Assembly (NCBI GenBank): GCA_002723385.1
Contig: PBNY01000103.1
Coordinates: forward strand, 1 to 58,230
DNA from: Oceanospirillaceae bacterium
Lineage (GTDB): Bacteria > Pseudomonadota > Gammaproteobacteria > Pseudomonadales > Oceanobacteraceae
Direction: 5' to 3'
DNA: 58,230 nt
The position numbers were made by a program, and so were the translations under genes. The notes beneath the pieces were generated by a model. That model did no database searches, had not been told where the DNA came from, and worked only from the letters and a program-made list of their open reading frames with translations. Position 1 is the first letter of the stretch. The number at the start of each line of letters is the position of its first letter. Below, piece after piece: positions 27,984 to 34,713 of the stretch.

Positions 27984-28739
27984 ATGCTGACGGTTAATCA
28001 TGAGGAAAAAATCGCCATTCTGACGTTCAAGCACGGCCCAGCCAGCGCACTGGATCTGGAGTTCTGTCAGGCGATCAACAAAGCCTTGTCGGAAATACGG
28101 GCGTCAGATGCCAGAGCGTTGGTGATTACCGGGTCTGGCAGTGTGTTCTCCGCTGGTGTGGATCTGAATCGCATGTTGCAGGGCCGGGCGGAATACATCA
28201 GTGAATTTCTGCCGGAATTTGGTCAGGTGCTCGAAACCCTGCTGTTCTTCCCCAAGCCTGTGGTCGCGGCGGTGAATGGCCATGCTATTGCTGGTGGTGG
28301 TCTGATGGCGTGCGCGGCAGACGCTCGTTTGATGGCCGCAGGGACGGGACGTATAGGTGTGCCTGAATTACGCGTGGGGGTGGCGTTTCCGCCACTGGCT
28401 ATGGAGCTGATGCGCTCGCGTCTGAATCCGTTGGCTACGACCGATGTGCTGCTGAGCGGCAAGCTGTGTACGCCAGAAGATGCTGAGGCCTACGGTATGA
28501 TTCACAAGGTCGTAAATAAGGACGAGCTGCTGTCCGTTGCGATTTCAAAGGCACAGAAACTGGCGGAAGTTCAGCCAGAACTGTATGCGTTGACCAAGGA
28601 GCAACTGAATCAGCCGATTCGTGAAGCCATTGATGCCGGTCAGGCGCGTTGGGGCGATCAGATCATGACGCAATGGCAATCCGATCAGGCGATGGAATCG
28701 CTGGCGGCTTACATCAAAATGATGTTTGGGAAAAAGTAG
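27984..28739 (+). CDS. Enoyl-CoA hydratase/isomerase family protein
   Basis: A 251-residue crotonase-fold protein. The oxyanion-hole segments are present: FSAGVDLNRML near residue 55 and NGHAIAGGGLMACAADARL near residue 100. The Glu in GVPELRVGV is in the position of one of the two hydratase glutamates. The other position has no clear Glu, so hydratase, isomerase or another acyl-CoA activity cannot be told apart. It starts with a good AGGAG ribosome-binding site at 27971 and appears to be a single-gene transcript. The exact substrate is unknown. Confidence 0.85.
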   Translation: MLTVNHEEKIAILTFKHGPASALDLEFCQAINKALSEIRASDARALVITGSGSVFSAGVDLNRMLQGRAEYISEFLPEFGQVLETLLFFPKPVVAAVNGHAIAGGGLMACAADARLMAAGTGRIGVPELRVGVAFPPLAMELMRSRLNPLATTDVLLSGKLCTPEDAEAYGMIHKVVNKDELLSVAISKAQKLAEVQPELYALTKEQLNQPIREAIDAGQARWGDQIMTQWQSDQAMESLAAYIKMMFGKK

Positions 28740-28751
28740 CCGTCGGGTTGT

Positions 28752-28776
28752 GAGGCCGAAATGGGATTTCGGCCTC
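28752..28776 (+). terminator. Hairpin after the enoyl-CoA hydratase gene
   Basis: GAGGCCGAAAT and ATTTCGGCCTC form an 11-bp perfect stem with a GGG loop, 12 bp after the stop codon and between two convergent genes. There is no clean T run on either strand, so it may act as an mRNA-stabilising hairpin or a weak terminator. Confidence 0.5.
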
Positions 28777-28806
28777 GATCATCGTTTGCTCTTTCGGGCT
28801 ACAAAA

Positions 28807-29892
28807 TCAGAATCGGTACTGCAATCCGGCTCGCACCTGATGACGATCGTACTCGTAGGCACTTACCGCGGATTGAGCGGTGATGAAGTCGTATTCCGCC
28901 TTGACACTCAACCCCTTGATGGGCGAAATGCCGTGGCGATAGCCCAGCTGGAATTGATAGTTGTTTTCGGAAACCAGTTCTTCGTCGTCTGATTCACTGC
29001 CACTCTGACGATTCGGATAGTTATCCTGGCTGTACGCAATTTGGGTCTCCAGTTGCGCGTGTTTGCCGGGGCGAAAAGTGAGACCGGCAGCCAGTTTGGT
29101 GCGGTTGCGATCATAGTACCCTGTACCGCTGTCCTGACGCAGGTCGTACACACTGCTGGCTGACACCTGCCACTGGCTGGACAGCTTGTGCTTGTAGCGC
29201 AGTTTGAGCTGCCATGAGTTGTATGACAGATCAGTCTCTTCCAGTGATTCCCCTTCTCGGTTGCGTTCCCGGCGATCATCAAATTGTTGCAGGGTGTTTT
29301 TAATCGAGGTGGTGAGCGACGACTTTTTCTGGAATGAATAGCGCCAGCTCGCACCCACAGAGGCTTTCTGGTAGTCGAAGTTGCTCAGCTCCAGATGCGA
29401 TAAATCCTCGTAATCACGTTGTTCCAGGTCGAAAGAGAAAGTCGTGCGATGGGTCTTGTTCCGGCGAATTTTCCAGTCCGAATTCAGCTCGGTGAACTGG
29501 TAATCGTACCGATCTGCGGTGCTCTGATCGTCGCTTTGTCCCACCTTGCCTGTTAACCGGCTGACATAGGTTTTGTCACGGACGCCGGTATTAAGCTCAA
29601 GCTTGAGATGAGATTTCTTGACGGGCCAGCCGAGGCTGGTGCGCATCCCTATACCTGCTTGAGCCTTGTAGTAGTCGGCGTTATCGGAGTCTTCGGCGTA
29701 CTTGCGCCCACGGTAATCACCGTGGAGATAGAAGGTCTTGCCGAGGTTCAGCGTGCCTTTCAAGCGGCTTTCAAGGAACCCGGAGCCGTCAGGGTTGAAT
29801 GTCTGATTCAGGCGCAATTTAGCACGCACCTTGTTCGTGGTGAGCAGCAAAACCCTATTAGCTGACAGCTTTGAACAATCCTTCTTCTGCAT
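28807..29892 (-). CDS. Outer-membrane beta-barrel-like protein lacking a signal peptide (possibly 5'-truncated)
   Basis: A 361-residue protein made almost entirely of alternating polar/hydrophobic strands rich in Tyr, Arg, Gln and Asp, ending in ...QYRF with the C-terminal Phe typical of BAM-assembled barrels. Strand-like segments begin at residue 23, yet the first 20 residues (MQKKDCSKLSANRVLLLTTN) do not form a convincing signal peptide. An in-frame TAG lies 10 codons upstream of the ATG, so no longer start exists. The 5' end overlaps the flippase gene by 35 nt. Either this is a truncated barrel gene joined to new upstream sequence, or export depends on something unusual. I recognise no specific family. 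Confidence 0.6.
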   Translation of the reverse strand: MQKKDCSKLSANRVLLLTTNKVRAKLRLNQTFNPDGSGFLESRLKGTLNLGKTFYLHGDYRGRKYAEDSDNADYYKAQAGIGMRTSLGWPVKKSHLKLELNTGVRDKTYVSRLTGKVGQSDDQSTADRYDYQFTELNSDWKIRRNKTHRTTFSFDLEQRDYEDLSHLELSNFDYQKASVGASWRYSFQKKSSLTTSIKNTLQQFDDRRERNREGESLEETDLSYNSWQLKLRYKHKLSSQWQVSASSVYDLRQDSGTGYYDRNRTKLAAGLTFRPGKHAQLETQIAYSQDNYPNRQSGSESDDEELVSENNYQFQLGYRHGISPIKGLSVKAEYDFITAQSAVSAYEYDRHQVRAGLQYRF

Positions 29893-31171
29893 GGCGTTGA
29901 TGACGAATAAATTGTGCAGCTACCAGCGCAGCTCCGACACCAAGTGATATCAAGGTTGAGATAGCCGCGCCCGTAATCCCGAGACGAGGAATCAGTATCA
30001 GGTTGCAGGTGATATCGATAGCAATGGCAACCAAACCGGCAACCACCACTTTGTTGCCCATGGATGTGTATTGCATCCAGGTGGAACAGAGCGCGATTGA
30101 AGCCCACAGCGATTGCGCCAGTATTAGCCACACCAGTGCACTTTCTGATGCCTGATAAGCGTGTCCAAACAGGGACAACAACCAGTTACCAGCGAGCCAC
30201 AGACTCAGTGCCAGAATCCAGATGGTGATAATAATCAGGCGTTGTCCAGTCCAGAACAACGCTCGTGCAGACGTTTGCCCGGCCTGAATGGCGGTAGGAA
30301 TCAGCGGTAGAAACAGGCCCACCAGGGTAACCTGAGTCACGGATATGATGTGCGCTGTCGTAGAAGCGGCTGCAAAGTGCCCGACAGCGTGTTCCGATGC
30401 CAGTATTTCCAGCATAAAAAGGTCGGCCTGATTAAGAGCGATGGTGACCATCATGGTCAGCATCATGGGTACTGACAGGCGGAGTGTTTCGCGGCGTTGA
30501 AACTGTTCAGGAAAACGTTCCAGCCTGAGAAGATCCAGACGCCTGACCTGATACCACTGCCAGCCAGAAATCAGAATCACAGCCAGTGCTCCGGATGCGA
30601 TAACTTGCCAGATAGCCAGTTGGGTCACGGTTGCGGCCAGTGCCACCACCATAAGTGCCTTGAACAATGGCAGGGCAACCCGCCACGGCAGGTTTGACAT
30701 GGCCTGGTGGCGGGCAGCCTGCAGGATTCGGCTGACAAGAGACCCCAGTGCTATGAGTGGAATCACCAGAGACATGAGTACCAGAGGATGATGGTTGTGC
30801 AGGTTGCTGGTACCCAGGTGAAGGTATCCGGCGAGAGCGGTTACTGCAAAAATAACCACAGACAAACCGCAGGCGAGCAGCAAATAGAAACGCAGATACT
30901 CCCACACCGGACGATTGTCTCCCTGAGCGAGCGGTGTTGCCAGAATTCGGGGAGCGACCCGGTCTCCTCCCAATAACACCATGACACTGGCCAGAGCGGC
31001 GAAGGCATAGGCAACTTTATAGTCGCCGTATTCATGTGGTGACAATGAATGGCTCAATGACAGGTTGAAGGCATAGTCAGCAGCGAAGCCTGCAACAACA
31101 CTGACGAAAGTCAGCAAGGCTCCCTGTTTGAGATAGTTGTTACTTGAGGAATCTGGAGCGATTTGCGACAT
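29858..31171 (-). CDS. Wzx-like polysaccharide flippase / MATE-fold membrane protein
   Basis: About 12-14 hydrophobic helices and an N-terminal block (LLTFVSVVAGFAADYAFNLSLSHSLSP, named only in part) characteristic of the polysaccharide-transport (PST) group of the MOP flippase superfamily. The C-terminal GNKVVVAGLVAIAIDITCN region matches the conserved end of these proteins. I take the ATG at 31171 as start; a TTG 13 codons upstream is possible. No polysaccharide assembly genes flank it, so its substrate is unknown. It overlaps the downstream barrel gene by 35 nt and follows a LysR gene by 42 bp. Confidence 0.78.
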   Translation of the reverse strand: MSQIAPDSSSNNYLKQGALLTFVSVVAGFAADYAFNLSLSHSLSPHEYGDYKVAYAFAALASVMVLLGGDRVAPRILATPLAQGDNRPVWEYLRFYLLLACGLSVVIFAVTALAGYLHLGTSNLHNHHPLVLMSLVIPLIALGSLVSRILQAARHQAMSNLPWRVALPLFKALMVVALAATVTQLAIWQVIASGALAVILISGWQWYQVRRLDLLRLERFPEQFQRRETLRLSVPMMLTMMVTIALNQADLFMLEILASEHAVGHFAAASTTAHIISVTQVTLVGLFLPLIPTAIQAGQTSARALFWTGQRLIIITIWILALSLWLAGNWLLSLFGHAYQASESALVWLILAQSLWASIALCSTWMQYTSMGNKVVVAGLVAIAIDITCNLILIPRLGITGAAISTLISLGVGAALVAAQFIRHQRHAEEGLFKAVS

Positions 31172-31213
31172 AAGAGTTGTCCATGAGTTATCTGATGTCG
31201 TTGTGGTCAACGC

Positions 31214-32095
31214 CTATTCTGACGTTATGGATTTAACCGTCGACATTATCGCATTCAGAAGAGGACTGTGAGCCTTGTTTTTCAGAACCGCGAACTGGAC
31301 GCTAATGGACTGTTGAACTTCGCAGATCAATTCAATCTGGCCATTGAGCTGGCCTTGCCTGACGGTGTTCTCGTGTAACAGGCCAATGCCTATGCCACCG
31401 GTAATCAATGTTTGAGTCACTTTCTCGTTATCGATACTGATGATCTTTGCCGGTCGAAAGCCGTGTTCCTCAAACAGTTGTTCGGCGATGCGGCCACAGC
31501 AGGTCGCTGTACTCGGACAGATCCAGGGTAGCTTGCCCAATGATGACCAGTTCAGGGGTTCACTGCGATCAACAAACCCTGGTTGAGCGGCCAGATAAAT
31601 ACCAAAGCTGGACACTTCCGTTGTTAGCAGAGAATCATTGTGTTCCCCGATATCATTGTAGAAACCGGCATCCAGCTCGCCATTGCGTATAAATTCCTGA
31701 ATCTGAATCGAGGTTCCCTGTCGAATATCGACTCGTATATCCGGGTAGTATTCGGCCAGGCGAGTAATCAATTTGGCCATGGCCTCGGTTCCCGCTTCTC
31801 CAGCGGCACCCAGTGTCAGGGTGCCGGATAAGCGGCCTTTCAACTTCAGTGCTTCGCCGAGAAATTCCTTATGGGCATCCAGCACTTGTTCGGCCTTGAT
31901 CAGCATCGCCTGCCCGTCACTGGTCAGGGTCATGCCTTTGGGCGTGCGCTCAAACAGGGTCAGCCCCAGAGATTCCTCCATCGCTTTTATGTGTGCGCTC
32001 ACTGCCGGCTGGCTGAGGTAGAGCATCTCAGAGGCACGGGTGATGGTGCCTTCCTGAGCAACCGTCATAAAAGTTTTCAGCTGATGAATTTCCAC
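31214..32095 (-). CDS. LysR-family transcriptional regulator
   Basis: A 293-residue regulator with an N-terminal winged helix-turn-helix (residues 1-60, with ASEMLYLSQPAVSAHIKAME covering the recognition helix) and a periplasmic-binding-protein-like effector domain (from about residue 90). A CC pair (TATCCGR) lies in the effector domain. It sits 47 bp after the SLC13 transporter in the same direction, so it may regulate that gene or the flippase behind it. The effector is unknown. Confidence 0.9.
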   Translation of the reverse strand: MEIHQLKTFMTVAQEGTITRASEMLYLSQPAVSAHIKAMEESLGLTLFERTPKGMTLTSDGQAMLIKAEQVLDAHKEFLGEALKLKGRLSGTLTLGAAGEAGTEAMAKLITRLAEYYPDIRVDIRQGTSIQIQEFIRNGELDAGFYNDIGEHNDSLLTTEVSSFGIYLAAQPGFVDRSEPLNWSSLGKLPWICPSTATCCGRIAEQLFEEHGFRPAKIISIDNEKVTQTLITGGIGIGLLHENTVRQGQLNGQIELICEVQQSISVQFAVLKNKAHSPLLNAIMSTVKSITSE

Positions 32096-32142
32096 TGTGC
32101 CTCCCGCCGCAGGTTAGCCGATAGGTTTGATTGACAGGCTCA

Positions 32143-33555
32143 TTAGATCAGACCCAGAGCCCACCACCAGAGGAAATCCAGCGGGATCAGAACCAGCCAG
32201 CCAATGGCAAACAGGTACAGGCAAACACGAGAGACAGTGGCGATCGGTAACTTGCCGACCTGTATCGCCAGAACCAGGGGGGGAGCCTGATAAGGCAGGA
32301 ATACGTTGGCGAATGCCGCCACCTGAGTCATCAACACGGCAGTGATGGATAACCCGGTGAGTTCGGCAAGATGCTCAGCCATTGGTGTGATCAGCACTGG
32401 AATACCCGGCAGGTTCGTCAGCGCACCGGTAATGGATGACATAAGAGTCAGCCCAAACAGATTCCACACGGGAGTCTCTGTTGAGAATCCGGCAACCGTT
32501 TCCATGCCGCCCACAAACAGGTGGCCCATCCCGATGTGAGAAATCAGAGCGCCGACGCCCATGATGCCTGCGGCGAAAAACAGCGCGCCATATTGAATAT
32601 CTTCGTTGAGACACTTGGGAGAGGTCAGTCGTGAGACCGGCATCAGGCAGTAGAGAGCCGCAGCCAGACCAATCCAGCCCGGTGAAATATGGTGAATGCT
32701 GTCGGTGAGCCACAATCCCAGACAAGACAGCAATACCAGCATCAGGTGCTTTTCGCTGAAGGTGAGTCGAATGGTGGGGGCGTAATCTGAATCGTTGATT
32801 TGTTGCGGCAATTGATCCGGGAACAGCTTCAGTACCAGTCCGATCAGCACTGCGCCCTTTAAAGACCCCAAAATCGGAAAGTTCAGTATCAGATAATCCC
32901 AATAACCCAGTTGTGTGTTCAGAATGGTTTCCGTCATCCCGGCCAAAACCATATTGGGTGCATTGGCTGGCAAAATGGAAAAACCGGGTAGAAACGTGCC
33001 AAAAGTAGCCGCGATCAACATACCGGTTTTGCCATTCGAACCGTCTTTGAAACCAACCTGATCGGCCAGGGCGGCCACTATCGGAAGCAGTAATACAACG
33101 CGCCCCATGGATGAAGGCAATACAAACGCCAGCGCGATGCCAAACACGACGATACCAGCGACCATTCCCTGATAGCCATTGCCCAATACCTGATGCAGCA
33201 TCAGCGCAATGCGTTTGCCAAGCCCGGTATGACGGATCGACGCTCCCAGCACCATGCCGCCAAACAGCAGCCAAAAAGGGGAGGACTGAAAGCCGGAAAA
33301 CACGACTTCCGGTGGTGCGATTTTCGCAATCATCGCGACTACAAAAAATGCCAGCGCAGGCCAGTACTCGGCAATTAGCGATGTAGCCCAAAGGCTGACG
33401 CAAAACACTACCAGCGTGGCCGGAATTCGCATTCCCTCTGGCAACAACGCCCATGCGGAGAGCGCCGCTGTCAATGTCAGGGCGAACACCAGAGCGGCTT
33501 TCCAGCCGGTGGGGGAACGTAACAGGGGCAAAAAACCAGAAGCGTGTGAAGTCAT
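32143..33555 (-). CDS. SLC13/DASS-family sodium:anion symporter
   Basis: A roughly 470-residue inner-membrane carrier with 11-12 hydrophobic helices. The two inverted-repeat signatures of the DASS fold appear as LPANAPNMVLAG (first half) and LTNLPGIPVLITP (second half), where Asn residues contribute to sodium and carboxylate binding. Substrates in the family are dicarboxylates, sulfate or related anions. I start at the ATG at 33555 (MTSHASGF); a TTG 11 codons upstream is the alternative. An AGGAG stands some 14 nt upstream of the ATG. The neighbouring LysR gene is a likely regulator. Confidence 0.82.
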   Translation of the reverse strand: MTSHASGFLPLLRSPTGWKAALVFALTLTAALSAWALLPEGMRIPATLVVFCVSLWATSLIAEYWPALAFFVVAMIAKIAPPEVVFSGFQSSPFWLLFGGMVLGASIRHTGLGKRIALMLHQVLGNGYQGMVAGIVVFGIALAFVLPSSMGRVVLLLPIVAALADQVGFKDGSNGKTGMLIAATFGTFLPGFSILPANAPNMVLAGMTETILNTQLGYWDYLILNFPILGSLKGAVLIGLVLKLFPDQLPQQINDSDYAPTIRLTFSEKHLMLVLLSCLGLWLTDSIHHISPGWIGLAAALYCLMPVSRLTSPKCLNEDIQYGALFFAAGIMGVGALISHIGMGHLFVGGMETVAGFSTETPVWNLFGLTLMSSITGALTNLPGIPVLITPMAEHLAELTGLSITAVLMTQVAAFANVFLPYQAPPLVLAIQVGKLPIATVSRVCLYLFAIGWLVLIPLDFLWWWALGLI

Positions 33556-33683
33556 AACAATCGTGTCTCTCCTCAATCGTCGCAACACTGTGCCCTGAAC
33601 GGCTGGGGGGAATCTAATTGTTTATCGTGAGGGCGGGATTCAGAAAAGCTGAGGGAGATGACCGGTATCGGAATCCAGAAACG

Positions 33684-33712
33684 AAAAAGCCCCGCTAATT
33701 AGCGAGGCTTTT
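33684..33712 (-). terminator. Hairpin terminator at the left element boundary, similar to the tRNA-Phe terminator
   Basis: AAAAGCC and GGCTTTT form an outer stem, CGCT and AGCG an inner stem, with one C-A mismatch between them and an AATT loop. On the minus strand it ends in five T. No gene in the window ends here on that strand. The layout, including the position of the C-A mismatch, copies the hairpin beside tRNA-Phe at 41473-41502, so it may be a displaced or duplicated tRNA terminator. Confidence 0.65.
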
Positions 33713-33784
33713 GAATTCGGGCAGAGGCTGTACCTAATCTTTCCCTGAAAGCCTTTTATTGCGGGGGTTCTTGGTTTTTCATTT

Positions 33785-33812
33785 GAAAAAAGGCCCCAGA
33801 AAAGGCCCCCAA
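33785..33812 (+). repeat. Left arm-type direct repeat of the element
   Basis: A 28-bp sequence of the form GAAAAAAGG-CCCC-AGAAAAGGCCCCCAA that recurs almost exactly, in the same orientation, at 41376-41402 near the right end. Such repeats flanking an integrase gene are typical arm-type integrase-binding sites. Confidence 0.7.
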
Positions 33813-34320
33813 TTTTCAAAGTGCCTCCCTCTTTCTCTGCTTCAGCCGTCTTTTTTCACTGCTTAAGGTGCCAGATAATCAGTGGCTAAGCCAGAATTCT
33901 GGCTTTGCCTTGCTCAGGGCAGTCCCCGAATCCGGGGTCTGTAAATGGCCGTGCTTCAACTCTCCTCTGTCGTTATCTGTATGCCTACCCCCTGTGTAGG
34001 TTCTTTCGGAGGGGGTGGGGCGTTGCGGGTTTCTGCGGCGCGGATTCTGTCTGTTTGGGGTTCATTTTCGAGTATCCGGTTCCGGTTCCGCTTTGTCTTC
34101 TGGATCGGGAGCCAGGCACAGGAGAGCCAAGCCGGTAATTCCGGGTTGGGTTGCAGTTGTTGGCCTGTTGAAGGAAGTAGGGCAAGGGGACTGAACAGTA
34201 CCCTTAAGGGACTAAACAGTCCCCCAATGGCGGGGGTGGGTCAAATCTCTACAGCCATGTAAAAAAAGACCGTTGGCCCTAGTCGAATTTTCACACCCGC
34301 GAAATTGAAACTTTTCCGGG
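33813..34320. other. Gene-free left end of the element with a nested dyad at 34186-34224
   Basis: About 500 bp without a credible gene. The notable structure is at 34186-34224: GGGGACT pairs with AGTCCCC, the two arms carry the near-identical decamers ACTGAACAGT and ACTAAACAGT, and the centre is the palindrome CCCTTAAGGG. TGAACAG in the left arm also matches seven of eight bases of the iteron found in the primase gene. A run of AAAAAAA lies at 34260. It could be an origin accessory site, a transcription terminator region or an operator. Confidence 0.5.
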
Positions 34321-34713
34321 TCAATGCTGCTGGTCTCTCAGCCATGCGTTGGCCGCTTTCCGGCCTGCATTCTCTTTCTTCTGCTCCAGTGGTTCAGACG
34401 CAGCAGCCCACATCCATTCCCGAAGGTAGTGGTTCAGTAGCTGGTGGGCGCTGGTGGTTGGACGGTAAGCCAGTGTTCCGTTAATGAAGTGGGCGTCTTC
34501 AGGGAGTAACGGAAGCGGTAGGTCACCTGCCTTGTGATACTGCCCCATGGGTGTCCGTAGTCGCAACTCATCCAGCAGGCGTTCGCGGTTGGTCTGGATT
34601 GTCTCCCGTTGCTGGTGAGTCAATCCGTTTACGCTCCCCACCAGCAAATGAACACCATCCTCATGAATGGTTAATTCCAGACCTTGGCCTATCAAGCCCT
34701 TCAGTAATTCCAT
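34321..34713 (-). CDS. Hypothetical protein downstream of the primase-helicase
   Basis: A 130-residue protein. The ATG at 34713 overlaps the primase-helicase stop by one base (TGATG), with GGGAG 8 nt upstream, so translation is probably coupled. The first 50 residues (ELLKGLIGQGLELTIHEDGVHL...) look like the start of a small alpha/beta domain found next to element replication genes. The rest is rich in Leu, Arg and Gln and probably helical. I do not recognise a named function. Co-translation suggests an accessory role in replication. Confidence 0.7.
   Translation of the reverse strand: MELLKGLIGQGLELTIHEDGVHLLVGSVNGLTHQQRETIQTNRERLLDELRLRTPMGQYHKAGDLPLPLLPEDAHFINGTLAYRPTTSAHQLLNHYLREWMWAAASEPLEQKKENAGRKAANAWLRDQQH

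Noticed and set aside
33905..34262. Short plus-strand reading frames in the gene-free left end of the element
   Set aside because: They lack ribosome-binding sites, have odd composition (Trp, Cys and Gly rich), run against all other genes of the element and overlap one another in different frames.
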